Source: an uncultured Roseiflexus sp.
GTDB taxonomy: Bacteria > Chloroflexota > Chloroflexia > Chloroflexales > Roseiflexaceae
Direction of reading: 5' to 3'
Assembly: GCA_937935075.1 (NCBI GenBank)
Contig: CALGYB010000116.1
Location: 1 to 36,761 of the forward strand
Length of the DNA: 36,761 nt
Position 1 is the first letter of the stretch. The number at the start of each line of letters is the position of its first letter. The position numbers were made by a program, and so were the translations under genes. Shown here in pieces: positions 1 through 8,373 of the stretch. The notes under the pieces are model-generated. The model was not told the DNA's origin. It did not search any database and saw only the letters and a list, made by a program, of their open reading frames with translations.

Positions 1-16
1 GTGGTATGATTTCAGT

Positions 17-150
17 ATGACACGTCAACCCTATCCCAGCGATGTGAGCGACGAGGAGCAGGCCTTCGTCGCTTCGACCGGCTCAGGCGCCGCGCTCCCT
101 CCCTGACCTTCATGACCGAAGACGCCCCGCAGCGCAACCACGCGCTGCGC
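17..150 (+). pseudogene. Relic of an IS5-type transposase N-terminus
   Basis: An ATG at 17 opens a reading frame starting MTRQPYPSDVSDEEQAFVA, which resembles the N-terminus of IS5-family transposases (usual form: YPSDVSDEEWAFVAPYLTLMTE). The frame then runs into an unrelated stretch and stops at 104. Homology resumes in another frame at 103 with LTFMTEDAPQRNHALR, then ends at about 150 in a C-rich tract. Only about 35 codons of a gene normally near 270 codons remain, interrupted by a short insert that contains a copy-like sequence of a hairpin repeat also seen at 14097 and 17556. The family call is from remembered similarity. The fragment cannot encode an active enzyme. Confidence 0.6.
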
Positions 151-187
151 CCCCCCTTTCCCCCCCTGCGGGGGGGGCAGGGGGGGG
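150..187. repeat. Poly-C/poly-G hairpin tract
   Basis: Two C-runs (151-156 and 160-166) face two G-runs (170-177 and 180-187) around a TGC loop, giving an almost perfect G:C hairpin. The G-strand has two runs of eight G, so it could also form quadruplex structures. The rest of the 384-base gap before dnaA (188-384) shows no convincing gene or signal. Confidence 0.6.
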
Positions 188-384
188 CAAGGTCCACGTG
201 GCTGAAGCGGTTCATTACCTTTATGCTCGAAAGTACATAACAGGCTCTAGTGGTTAAGCCTTTTTGCAGTGGACTCATATTTACAAATGCCAGCGCCAGA
301 CGGTGGCTAACAATGATCGAACCAGATTTAGACCGCTACAGCAAAGTACGACCGATCTCGCGATGCGGATGGCAGACTGTCGAT

Positions 385-1728
385 CTACCCGGTGCTGTGC
401 ATCAATCGCTCGCGAATAGTCATAACCTCCTGCCGCAGCCGTGCATCGGTAGCGAGTTCCTCGGCGATCTTGTCGCACCCATACATAACCGTCGTATGAT
501 CACGCCCGCCGAGCAACTGCCCGATCTCCATGAGGCTGGAGTCGGTTTCCTCGCGAAGCAGGTACATCGCCACGTGACGCGGCGTGACGATATTGCGGCT
601 GCGCCCGCGTCCCTGGAGAGAGCGCAGGTCAACGCTATAGAACGCAGCGACCTCGCGCAGGATGGCATCAGGGGTGACTCGTTTGCGGCGGTTGGTATCG
701 ATCAGTTCACTCAACGCCGTCGTTGCCATCTCGACTGTAACCGGGACATTGTGCATCTGCGCATATGCAGTCACCCGATTGAGACACCCTTCAAGCTCAC
801 GAATGTGACTTTGAATGCGTTGGGCAAGGAAATCGATCACCGACTGCGGCACCGGAACCGGCGATTGCTCGGCTTTTGCGCGTAGAATAGCCGTGCGGGT
901 CTCGAGGTCGGGCATTTGCACATCGACGATCAACCCCCACTCGAAGCGTGAGCGCAGGCGTTCTTCGAGCGTCAGGATCGCTTTGGGCGACCGATCCGAT
1001 GAAATGATGATCTGTTTTCCGGCTGAATGCAGCGTGTTGAACGTGTGAAAGAATTCTTCCTGGGTTTGCTCTTTGCCTGCAATGAACTGAATATCATCAA
1101 TCAGCAGAATATCGATATTCCGATAGCGAATACGGAACTCCTCGGTCTGCTGGCGACGGATGGAGTTAATCAGGTCATTAGTAAAGGTTTCTGAAGAGAC
1201 ATACAACACATTAACTTCTGGATCGCGATCCAGCACAAAATTGCCAATGGCATGCAGGAGGTGCGTTTTCCCCAAACCCACGCCGCCATAGAGAAACAGC
1301 GGGTTGTACGCCTGCGCGGGATGCTCCGCCACCGCCATGCATGCCGCATTTGCCAGGCGATTACTCGGACCGACAATGAAGCGGTCGAAAGTGTACCGCG
1401 GGTTGAGCATGCTGGATCGCACAGCCTGGTGCAAATCGAGTTGCTGCAGGAATGACCGCGTCCCTTCAGCCCGCTCGGACTCCGGCGTTCCCAGAACAAC
1501 GCGCACATCGACAGGAAACCCGATGATCGATCCCAACTGCTCACGGAGAGCAGGCAGGCATCGGTTCTCAAGCCCTTCCTTGATAAAAACATTGGGAGCG
1601 CGAACGATGGCCACACCGTTATCGATGTCGAGAAGGGTGACGCCGCGCATCCATGTGTTGTACTCGTTACGCGACAGTTGGACCTGAAGCGATCCCAGAG
1701 TTGTGTTCCAGACTTTGGTGAGGTTCAC
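385..1728 (-). CDS. dnaA: Chromosomal replication initiator DnaA
   Basis: DnaA is the AAA+ ATPase that binds DnaA boxes at the origin, melts the duplex and loads the replicative helicase. The 447-residue product has the usual length and layout: an N-terminal oligomerisation domain (about 1-85), a short linker, an AAA+ module with Walker [10 protein letters not shown] near 148-156 and Walker B LLIDD near 208-212, and a C-terminal DNA-binding domain with the signature [11 protein letters not shown] near residue 410. The start is a GTG preceded by GGGAGG at good spacing. A promoter lies at 1866-1894 and a DnaA-box cluster lies upstream (2013-2142), which is typical of autoregulation. No dnaN follows in the window; the downstream side holds a transposase relic instead, so the classical dnaA-dnaN order is absent here. 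Confidence 0.97.
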   Translation of the reverse strand: MNLTKVWNTTLGSLQVQLSRNEYNTWMRGVTLLDIDNGVAIVRAPNVFIKEGLENRCLPALREQLGSIIGFPVDVRVVLGTPESERAEGTRSFLQQLDLHQAVRSSMLNPRYTFDRFIVGPSNRLANAACMAVAEHPAQAYNPLFLYGGVGLGKTHLLHAIGNFVLDRDPEVNVLYVSSETFTNDLINSIRRQQTEEFRIRYRNIDILLIDDIQFIAGKEQTQEEFFHTFNTLHSAGKQIIISSDRSPKAILTLEERLRSRFEWGLIVDVQMPDLETRTAILRAKAEQSPVPVPQSVIDFLAQRIQSHIRELEGCLNRVTAYAQMHNVPVTVEMATTALSELIDTNRRKRVTPDAILREVAAFYSVDLRSLQGRGRSRNIVTPRHVAMYLLREETDSSLMEIGQLLGGRDHTTVMYGCDKIAEELATDARLRQEVMTIRERLMHSTG

Positions 1729-1865
1729 AGTAACCTCCCTGATTTTGGCAGACGAAAACTATCTGGAGCACAGCCATTAGACTCCAGTGCAGCGTTTGTG
1801 CAATCAGCGCAACCGGTGCTTCTTTTGGGTGAGGAGCTTCTCGTATGTTTTGCTCGTGCCACCGA

Positions 1866-1894
1866 ATCATACTCCATGCCCCGCGACTTTTCAA
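1866..1894 (-). promoter_or_regulatory. Predicted dnaA promoter
   Basis: Read on the minus strand, TTGAAA (1894-1889) and TATGAT (1871-1866) are separated by 17 bases, close to the sigma-A consensus. Transcription would start near 1859, leaving a leader of about 130 nt before the GTG start of dnaA. Confidence 0.55.
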
Positions 1895-2012
1895 GCCAAA
1901 AGAAGGCTTCCGTCTATTGCACTTCCTTATAGTCTGCACCCTCCGATCATCGGTCGTGATTGTGAGATCGGGCACATGCCCGTTTGCTATGTCGACTAAC
2001 GGTTTGCAGAGT

Positions 2013-2142
2013 CGTGGATAACTTTGCGTGCCGAACCAATCCTGCGCGATTGTTATCGCGTGTTTATGAGGAATGAAGTGAGACCTGATGAAGCGACAGT
2101 TATCCACAAAATTGTGGATAACTGTCGCAAGAATGTGGAAAA
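2013..2142. other. oriC: Candidate replication origin (DnaA-box cluster)
   Basis: The 445-base gap between scpB and dnaA holds two consensus DnaA boxes in opposite orientation: TTATCCACA at 2100-2108 and TGTGGATAA at 2113-2121. Together with flanks they form a perfect 14-base inverted repeat with a 2-base spacer (2096-2125). Near matches with one change each lie at 2013-2021 (CGTGGATAA) and 2134-2142 (TGTGGAAAA). The neighbouring stretch near 2150-2175 is AT-rich and could serve for unwinding. Clustered boxes beside dnaA are the usual bacterial origin arrangement, but the same boxes could simply autoregulate dnaA. Four boxes is a modest number, so origin function is inferred. Confidence 0.6.
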
Positions 2143-2173
2143 GCGTCTGAATTCTATCACACAATCATAACAA

Positions 2174-2728
2174 TCACGACGCAGGCGCATCTGGCAGATC
2201 GAGGGGGGGAAGATCGGCCAGGCTGCTCAGACCGAACTGCCGGAGAAACTCAGCAGTGGTGACATACAGAATCGGTCGTCCCACGGTTTCGAGCCGCCCG
2301 CCTTCCGCGATAAGGTCGCGCGACAGGAGCGCGCGGAGCACACCGCTGCTGTCGACGCCGCGAATGGCTTCGATCTGCGCACGTGTGATCGGTTGGCGAT
2401 AGGCGATGATGGTCAGCACCTCGAGCGCGGCTGCCGACAGGCGCGACGATGCCGGCGTTCCCAGAAACCGCTCGATGACCGCTGCCGCTTCGGGCGCCGA
2501 AACCATCTGAACGCAATCAGCGTGGCGTTGCAGGCGCACGCCACGCCCGGCGCAGGCTGTCGCCAGATCGTCGAGCGCCTGTTCGACCGCATCGGGTGGC
2601 AGGTCGAGTACGCGGGCCAGTTCGGTTACGGTCACCGGTTCACCGGCGACGAACAGCAGCGCCTCGATCAGTTGCACCGTTGTGGGCGCCGGCGGCGCGG
2701 GGATGTCGAGAAGCGGCGATTGTTCCAT
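2174..2728 (-). CDS. scpB: Segregation and condensation protein B
   Basis: ScpB is the winged-helix kleisin-associated subunit of the SMC-ScpAB condensin that organises and segregates the chromosome. The 184-residue product matches the family in length and sequence: N-terminal IEALLFVAGEPVTV, a central LSAAALEVLTIIAYRQPITR and GVDSSGVLRALLSRDLI, and a C-terminal LYVTTAEFLRQFGL. The ATG at 2728 lacks an obvious Shine-Dalgarno sequence, so the start is slightly uncertain. The usual partner scpA is not next to it. It lies upstream of the origin candidate and dnaA on the same strand. The 107-base gap before it (2729-2835) carries two CCACGAAG-type short repeats and nothing else recognisable. Confidence 0.93.
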   Translation of the reverse strand: MEQSPLLDIPAPPAPTTVQLIEALLFVAGEPVTVTELARVLDLPPDAVEQALDDLATACAGRGVRLQRHADCVQMVSAPEAAAVIERFLGTPASSRLSAAALEVLTIIAYRQPITRAQIEAIRGVDSSGVLRALLSRDLIAEGGRLETVGRPILYVTTAEFLRQFGLSSLADLPPLDLPDAPAS

Positions 2729-2835
2729 CTGATGAATCCACGAAGGACATGAAGCGCCACGAAGCGTTGCTCGAGCACGTTCGCCCTCGCCTGTTTGCGC
2801 TCCTATTCTGCTGCCCCTCGCGCACTATTCTTGTC

Positions 2836-3939
2836 TTATGAGAGGTGCTGGAGTTCCCGCGGAAAGGTTGTCAACGACTCGGCGCCGTCAGCAGTGATGA
2901 CGACGTCATCTTCGATGCGCACGCCCCCAACACCGCGAAGGTAGATACCCGGTTCGATGGTAAATGTCGCGCCGATCGGCAGCGGCGCCCGGCTGCCCGC
3001 GACGATAAACGGCGGCTCATGCACATCGAGACCAATGCCGTGCCCGGTGCGGTGGATGAAGAACGGTCCGTACCCGCCGCGCTCGATGACCTGGCGCGCC
3101 GCTGTGTCGATCGACTCGCCGGTGGCGCCTGATTGCGCCGCCGCTTCCCGTCCGGCTGCGTTCGCCGCCAGCACCAGCTCGTACACGCGACGCATTTCGT
3201 TAGACGGATGACCGACTGCAAATGTGCGGGTAATATCCGACGCATATCCCTGATACACGGCGCCGCCGTCGAAAACAACCATGTCGCCGTCCTGCAACGC
3301 ACGCTCACCGCTGGTATGGTGCGGGTTCGCGCTGTTCGGTCCGCTGGCGACAGTCGTCTCGAAGGCGGGCTGGCATCCCGCCGCGCGAATGGCGCGTTCC
3401 CACAGATCGGCGATGTCGCGTTCCCGCATGCCTGCCCGCACCTGTGCCACAATCTGGCGCAACGTCTCTTCGATGACCTGCACGGCGACGCGCATTGCTT
3501 CCAGTTCTGCTGCGTCCTTGACCATCCGCAGTTCTGCCAGCAGGGGGGTGGCATCGACGAACTGTGCGCCGGGGAGCGCCTGTTCCAGCGCGCGCAGTTC
3601 GAACACGCGCATAACGGTATGTTCAATGCCGACGACGCTTCCCTGTCTCAGAGCGGTATCACGCACTGCACGCGCCAGAGCATGTCCCGGACCCTCATCG
3701 TCGTTCCAGGGGTAGTAGCGAAACGTGGCGCCTGCCGTCTCAGCCACGCGTGGGTGTTCTAATCCGGGAACCACCAGCGTCGGTTGACCCTCGACCGGCG
3801 TCAGCGCGACAGTCAGCCGCAGACCGGCATGCAGCGTCAATCCGGCAAGATAGCGCAGGTTGCTTCCCGGCACAACTGCCAGCGCGTCGAAACCGTGACG
3901 GCGCAAGGCTTCCTGGATACGCGAGAGACGTGTGGCCAT
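2836..3939 (-). CDS. M24-family Xaa-Pro aminopeptidase/dipeptidase
   Basis: This 367-residue metallopeptidase would cleave peptides at proline. The N-terminal creatinase-like domain (about 1-125) is followed by a pita-bread catalytic domain. All five dimetal ligands are visible: D224 and D235 (VVFDGGAVYQGYASDITRTF), H300 (HRTGHGIGLDVHEPP), E329 (FTIEPGIYL) and E343 (VRIEDDVV). The ATG at 3939 was chosen over a frame extending 74 codons further because GGAGG sits eight bases upstream and the protein then begins like its family. No signal peptide is seen, so it is cytosolic. It starts 31 bases after the histidine kinase gene and is probably cotranscribed with it. PepQ-like and PepP-like specificity cannot be separated by eye. 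Confidence 0.9.
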   Translation of the reverse strand: MATRLSRIQEALRRHGFDALAVVPGSNLRYLAGLTLHAGLRLTVALTPVEGQPTLVVPGLEHPRVAETAGATFRYYPWNDDEGPGHALARAVRDTALRQGSVVGIEHTVMRVFELRALEQALPGAQFVDATPLLAELRMVKDAAELEAMRVAVQVIEETLRQIVAQVRAGMRERDIADLWERAIRAAGCQPAFETTVASGPNSANPHHTSGERALQDGDMVVFDGGAVYQGYASDITRTFAVGHPSNEMRRVYELVLAANAAGREAAAQSGATGESIDTAARQVIERGGYGPFFIHRTGHGIGLDVHEPPFIVAGSRAPLPIGATFTIEPGIYLRGVGGVRIEDDVVITADGAESLTTFPRELQHLS

Positions 3940-3970
3940 AATGCTATCCTCCAATTGGTGACGGTCACCT

Positions 3971-5944
3971 TCACTGACCATCACTCTCGTGCTGCGGGAA
4001 GCGCACCCGTGCAACCGTCCATTCGTCGCCAACGACGAGTGAAAACTCGCCCTGCAGATCGTCCTGCACCAGTGTGCGAATAATATGCAGCCCCAAACCG
4101 CTGCCGCTGCTCGAAGGCTTGGCAGTGGCGACACGGGTTGGACCATCGTCGCGCACTTCAACCGTGATCATGCCGTCGTTCTCTGTCGTTTCAATGATCA
4201 CGCACCCACCCTCTGCCGCCAATCCGTGGGTTATAGCGTTGACGATCAGTTCATTCAGCACAATTGCCAGCACGGTTGCGTCGCGCGAGCCAACCCGCGC
4301 CTGATCGCCGTGGATTTCGAAGCGGATGGGGCGCTCCGGCGACGACAGGCTGAGCCGGGCGCTTTCGGCAATCTGACGCGCTACGGCATCAACCGTTGTG
4401 ACCCCGACATCTTCGCGGCAGAGAAGGTTGTGGACGCCGGCAATCGCCTGGATGCGCGCCACGCTGTCGCGCAACGCAATTGCGCCGCGGTCATCAGGCT
4501 TCAGGCGACGTTGCTGCATCGTGAGCAGCGCCGAAATGGTTTGCAAGTTGTTACGCACGCGGTGGTGCATTTCCTGGAGCATCGCCGACTTGACCGCCAG
4601 CGCGCGCAGGCTTTCGTCGTACAGGCGCGCATTTTCGATGGCAATCGCCGCCTCATCGGCAAATGTCGAAAGAAGGCGCATATGCTCATAATCAAAATGG
4701 CGCGCTTCACGTGTGTAGAGGCAGATCGCGCCGATCGTTCGACTTTGCTGGACGCGCAACGGCATACAGAAGAGCGAGTAGAAATTTTCGCGCGCGGCGA
4801 CCTCCGCCAGTTCAGGAAAACGGGAGTCATTGAAGGCGTTGTGAACCGCCAGCGGGCGCGCCTCGCGCACTGCCTGCGCAATGAACCCTGGAATCTCGCC
4901 ACGCGGCGTACCGCCATAGGTTGCAGCAAGTTCCAGCCGCCCATCGTTTCCGACGCGGAAAATATCGGCGCGCTCGGCGCGCGACAGTTCCACCGCCTTA
5001 ACAACAATCAGTTTCAATACCTCTTCGAGATTGAGCTGCTCGGCAATGCTCTTCGAGACCTGTTGCAGCGTCGTCAGTTCACGCACCTTCTGGTGCAACT
5101 GCTCGTCGGTCTGCTGGTAGAGTTGTGCATTGACGATAAAGAACGCCAGTTCGCCCGCGACGGTCTCGACGAAATTGATCTCTTCGGCGGTGAAGTCGCG
5201 CGGGCCATACGTTTGCACGGTGATCACGCCCTGCAATTTGGCGGCGCCGAGGTGAAACCGTTCGACGCTGAAGAGCACAATTGGCACGGCGAGCATCGAG
5301 CGGTACGGTTCCTCGCCCAACCCTGGCTCGATGTGGAAACGCGGCTCACGGCGCACATCACGGACGGCAATCGGGCGCCCTTCCCGCGCCGCCCAGCCGG
5401 TGATGCCTTCGCCCACGCGAATGCGCACCTGCCCGACGGCAGCGTTATTCAAGCCGTGCGTCGCTCGCAGCGTGAGATCGTCGGTGTTCTTGTCGTACAG
5501 ATAGACCGAACAGACCTCCACGCCGATCACTTCCGCGACCGTCTCGACCACCAGTTGCATCGATGTGTCCAGATCGAGGGTGGAGTTGGCGGCGGAGATA
5601 ATCCGATGGAGACCTTTGAGTTCCGCCATACGGCGCACCAGATGGCTTTCCCATTCACGGGTGCGCTGTTCCTCGCGCGCTGCACCGTATGCCAGCAGCA
5701 ATTCGGAGAGCGCAATCCCCGGCTCGACGCCGTGCAACTCCGACAGCGCCAGTCCGAGTTCCGCCAACACCTCCGGTTCACCGTCCTGACGATACCAGAT
5801 CGCTCCCAACTGGCGCAGCAGCACACGGCGCTGCTCGTTCGACTGGCTGACTGCCAGTTGATCGATGACTTCTGAGATATTCGGCAGCGATGCTCGCAGT
5901 TCCTCCACGAGCATAGGGAGGAAGGAAGTGTGGGCGCTGTGCAT
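3971..5944 (-). CDS. Two-GAF sensor histidine kinase (HisKA_2 type)
   Basis: This 657-residue kinase has no membrane segments, so it should sense a cytosolic signal. The order is an N-terminal helical region (about 1-105), a first GAF domain (about 110-275), a second GAF domain (about 290-440), a HisKA_2 dimerisation motif LQEMHHRVRNNLQTISALL with the phospho-acceptor at H460 or H461, and a HATPase_c domain with N-box NELIVNAITHG (near 565-573) and G-box GSGLGLHII (near 614-622). HisKA_2 kinases with GAF or PAS inputs commonly respond to light, redox or small ligands; the ligand cannot be read from sequence. A coiled linker joins the GAF domains. There is no adjacent response regulator, so its partner is elsewhere. 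A good promoter lies just upstream (5988-5996). Confidence 0.9.
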   Translation of the reverse strand: MHSAHTSFLPMLVEELRASLPNISEVIDQLAVSQSNEQRRVLLRQLGAIWYRQDGEPEVLAELGLALSELHGVEPGIALSELLLAYGAAREEQRTREWESHLVRRMAELKGLHRIISAANSTLDLDTSMQLVVETVAEVIGVEVCSVYLYDKNTDDLTLRATHGLNNAAVGQVRIRVGEGITGWAAREGRPIAVRDVRREPRFHIEPGLGEEPYRSMLAVPIVLFSVERFHLGAAKLQGVITVQTYGPRDFTAEEINFVETVAGELAFFIVNAQLYQQTDEQLHQKVRELTTLQQVSKSIAEQLNLEEVLKLIVVKAVELSRAERADIFRVGNDGRLELAATYGGTPRGEIPGFIAQAVREARPLAVHNAFNDSRFPELAEVAARENFYSLFCMPLRVQQSRTIGAICLYTREARHFDYEHMRLLSTFADEAAIAIENARLYDESLRALAVKSAMLQEMHHRVRNNLQTISALLTMQQRRLKPDDRGAIALRDSVARIQAIAGVHNLLCREDVGVTTVDAVARQIAESARLSLSSPERPIRFEIHGDQARVGSRDATVLAIVLNELIVNAITHGLAAEGGCVIIETTENDGMITVEVRDDGPTRVATAKPSSSGSGLGLHIIRTLVQDDLQGEFSLVVGDEWTVARVRFPQHESDGQ

Positions 5945-5987
5945 ACAGACCTGCCAGATGACGAGATTTTTGTGACGCTACACGCAT

Positions 5988-5996
5988 ATTATAGCA
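5988..5996 (-). promoter_or_regulatory. Extended -10 promoter of the kinase operon
   Basis: On the minus strand TGCTATAAT gives an extended -10 with a perfect hexamer. A weak -35 (TTCTCA, 6014-6009) lies 15 bases upstream. The start would be near 5981, giving a leader of roughly 36 nt before the kinase ATG. Confidence 0.55.
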
Positions 5997-6063
5997 AACT
6001 GCACTGGTTGAGAAGGGGTTGCATGAAGATTGGACGCTTTCACGTCAAATCGCTGCGCCGATC

Positions 6064-6092
6064 TTGCGTGCTTGTCTCTCCTCTGGTATGAT
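6064..6092 (+). promoter_or_regulatory. Predicted promoter of the DUF362-like gene
   Basis: TTGCGT (6064-6069) and TATGAT (6087-6092) are 17 bases apart, and TG at 6085-6086 region makes the -10 extended. Transcription from about 6099 would leave a short leader of about 20 nt before the paired ATG codons. Confidence 0.5.
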
Positions 6093-6119
6093 CCTGGCGC
6101 ACAAAGACGACCATCTTGC

Positions 6120-7016
6120 ATGATGCTCACCGCGCCAGACGCTGCCGTTGCAGCAGTGCATACCGCTCCAGCCACCGTTGCCGCCGATTATCAGCGGTTA
6201 CTGGCGCTGATCGAAGTCCATGCTCTGCCACGCCGCGCCATTCTGATCCCACGATACGCGCGACGGATGCCATTTCCCGGCGCCGGCGCACCGCCCTGGC
6301 AACTGGAGAAGGTTGCGCACCTGTTGCGTGGCGCGGGAGTTGCCTCGATCACTGCGTTGCTGCCCCTTCCCCGCAACGACCGGTACGGGTATGCGTCGAT
6401 TGCCGCTGCACTCGGCATTGAGGCGCTACGCCGCCCGCTGCCGCTCGACGGCGAGACGCTGGTCGTTGTGCTGGCGCCGTGTCGGATCGACCGGTGCAAT
6501 GGGCTGTTTGGCGCCACGCATGGTCCGGCGGCAATCTTTCATCCCGCCGCAGCGACGCGCAATACGCTCCGTGGCATTCCAGCCCTGGCGCAGGTGCGAT
6601 GCGTCGGCGCGCCGCTTCTGGCACTAGCGGACGCAACGACGATCAGTGATGGACGTGACACCGAAGCGGAGTACGCCGAGGTGCGCAATGTGCTCCTGGC
6701 GTCCCGCGATCCTGTGGCGCTCGACGCAACCATTGCCGCGCGGTTCGGTCTCGATCCGCTCCACGAGGTCCCCTGGCTGCGCGAGGCGCACCAGCAGGGA
6801 TTGGGTATGGCAAACCCGAACGCGATCACGATCTGTGGCGATAGCGATACGCTGAACGAACCGTGGGGGCTGGCGGCGCCGTCATCCCGCCGGGCAATCC
6901 GCTGCTTCCAACGCTGGACGCCGGCGGATGCGACAACCCTGCTGAGCTGGCTGCACCATACCGGCTGGGGGCGGCTGTTCCGCGATTACCAGACGCGGTA
7001 TGCCGTCCCTGCTTAG
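6120..7016 (+). CDS. DUF362-like protein, function unknown
   Basis: The 298-residue product has the motif LLASRDPVALDATIAARFGLD (broken here as RDPVALDA at its core) followed by VPWLREAHQQGLG, which resembles the C-terminal half of DUF362 proteins. Those proteins are often linked to iron-sulfur or metal chemistry, but here the ferredoxin-like cysteine clusters are missing; only scattered cysteines occur (for example CRIDRC in the middle). No signal peptide or membrane segment is visible. Two adjacent ATG codons (6120 and 6123) are possible starts; no Shine-Dalgarno precedes them and the predicted leader is short. The gene stands alone, convergent with the P450 gene, and its stop codon touches a copy of a dispersed repeat. 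Family assignment is moderate. Confidence 0.6.
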   Translation: MMLTAPDAAVAAVHTAPATVAADYQRLLALIEVHALPRRAILIPRYARRMPFPGAGAPPWQLEKVAHLLRGAGVASITALLPLPRNDRYGYASIAAALGIEALRRPLPLDGETLVVVLAPCRIDRCNGLFGATHGPAAIFHPAAATRNTLRGIPALAQVRCVGAPLLALADATTISDGRDTEAEYAEVRNVLLASRDPVALDATIAARFGLDPLHEVPWLREAHQQGLGMANPNAITICGDSDTLNEPWGLAAPSSRRAIRCFQRWTPADATTLLSWLHHTGWGRLFRDYQTRYAVPA

Positions 7017-7059
7017 AGCCTATCCGGAAAAGATCGTCGGGTAGGCGAAGGCAATGCCT
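7016..7059 (+). repeat. Truncated copy of a MITE-like repeat
   Basis: The 44 bases starting GAGCCTATCCGGAAAAGATC are nearly identical to the left half of the complete element at 34736-34825. The right terminal repeat is missing, and sequence diverges from about 7060 on. It lies between two convergent genes, touching the TAG of one and ending near the stop of the other. Confidence 0.7.
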
Positions 7060-7071
7060 GTGACTGCCCGG

Positions 7072-8277
7072 CTACAAGGCAAGGTGCAACGACTGTAAAC
7101 CGCGCAGCGCAAAATTGTCGCGCCATACGACGCGCTCATTTTGTATGCGCATATGAGGAAATCGGCGTATCAGCGTACTGATCGCCACCTGTCCTTCCAG
7201 CCGAGCCAGAGGCGCGCCAAGGCAGTAGTGCGAACCATGCCCGAACGACAGATGCCGCACATCGTTGCGTGTCAGGTCGAGCCGACCCGGGTCTTCGTAC
7301 TGCGCCGGATCGCGGTTTGCCGAACCGATGAAGAGGGTCACCGTCTGCCCTGCCGCGATGTGATGCCCCTGGAACTCAATGTCGGTCAGCGCGCGGCGGC
7401 TGGTCATCTGCACCGGACTGTCGTAGCGCAACAGTTCTTCGACGGCTGCTGCGGTCAGTTCCGGATGATCACGCAGCAGGGCGAACTGATCGGGATGGCG
7501 CAGCAGCGCCAGCGTGCCGTTGCCGATCAGGTTCGTGGTTGTTTCATGACCGGCGAGGAGCAGCAGGATGCTGTTGGCAACCAGTTCCTGTTCGCTCAGG
7601 CGATCACCGCCATCTTCCGCCTGCGCCAGCGCCGAGAGCAGGTCGTCGCGTGGCGCGCGGCGCCGCTCAGCCACCAGAGCCAGAATGAAGTCGCTCATGT
7701 CCAGCACCGCTTGCAGCGCCGCCGGAAGCACCTCGGCTTCAGGGCGGGTTGTGCCGCCGATGAAGGCTGCCAGGCTATCCGACCAGCGACGAAACTGATC
7801 GTGCATATCGACAGGCACGCCGAGCATGTGGGCAATGACTGTCACCGGCAACGGGTACGCGAACTCGCCGATCAGTTCGATCTCGCCGCGTACTGCGGCA
7901 GCGTCGAGCAACTGATCAACAATGCGCTGCACCAGCGGACGGTACGACTCGACAACGCGCGGCGTAAAAGCGCGGTGGACGAGCGTGCGCAGTCGGGTAT
8001 GATCCGGCGGATCGGTAAAGAGCATCATCTTCGCGCGGGCTTCAAAGAGCGGTGCAAGCCCAGTCGTTGCCAGCCATTGCGGGTCGGCCTGAAACTGCTC
8101 GGCGCCCAGGCGCAGATCACGGAGGAGGGTCTGTACGTCTGCGTAACGAAACATCTGCCAGTCGCCCCCCGTCCAACGGATCGGTTGTACGGCGCGCCAG
8201 TAGTCATAGATCGGGTAAGGATTGTCGATGGCTGCCGGACTCCAGAGTTCGGGCAGCGGTTCGGTTGGAGCGTGCAT
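7072..8277 (-). CDS. Cytochrome P450
   Basis: This 401-residue soluble bacterial P450 should hydroxylate or otherwise oxidise a small molecule using electrons from a ferredoxin or flavodoxin partner that is not encoded nearby. The haem-ligand loop reads FGHGSHYCLGAPLARLEG with the proximal cysteine near residue 352. The I-helix oxygen-binding motif AGHETTTNLIGNG and the K-helix region EELLRYDSPVQ are also present. The length and absence of a membrane anchor fit class I enzymes related to CYP107-like hydroxylases. The ATG at 8277 follows AGAGGAAG at good spacing. It is divergent from a dihydroorotate-dehydrogenase-like gene. Its last codons overlap the ragged end of the repeat at 7016. The substrate cannot be inferred. 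Confidence 0.95.
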   Translation of the reverse strand: MHAPTEPLPELWSPAAIDNPYPIYDYWRAVQPIRWTGGDWQMFRYADVQTLLRDLRLGAEQFQADPQWLATTGLAPLFEARAKMMLFTDPPDHTRLRTLVHRAFTPRVVESYRPLVQRIVDQLLDAAAVRGEIELIGEFAYPLPVTVIAHMLGVPVDMHDQFRRWSDSLAAFIGGTTRPEAEVLPAALQAVLDMSDFILALVAERRRAPRDDLLSALAQAEDGGDRLSEQELVANSILLLLAGHETTTNLIGNGTLALLRHPDQFALLRDHPELTAAAVEELLRYDSPVQMTSRRALTDIEFQGHHIAAGQTVTLFIGSANRDPAQYEDPGRLDLTRNDVRHLSFGHGSHYCLGAPLARLEGQVAISTLIRRFPHMRIQNERVVWRDNFALRGLQSLHLAL

Positions 8278-8373
8278 AGGCTTCCTCTTGTTATTCCCTT
8301 CATCCTGTATATGTATGATACGATACGCGAGATGACCATTGTTCCGTTCATTCGGTCATTCGAGGAGGATTGC

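Noticed and set aside
1667-2164. Minus-strand frame spanning the gap between scpB and dnaA
   Set aside because: It covers the DnaA boxes and promoter and has no family likeness; a shadow.
3940-4161. N-terminal extension of the M24 peptidase by 74 codons
   Set aside because: It overlaps the kinase gene end, lacks family likeness, and a strong GGAGG precedes the ATG at 3939.
4085-5875. Long open frame of about 596 codons on the plus strand
   Set aside because: It is antisense to the histidine kinase gene, has no family likeness and arises from high-G+C codon structure.
7141-8373. Upstream extension of the dihydroorotate-dehydrogenase-like frame
   Set aside because: It runs antisense through the P450 gene; the real start is the ATG at 8374 with a strong ribosome site.
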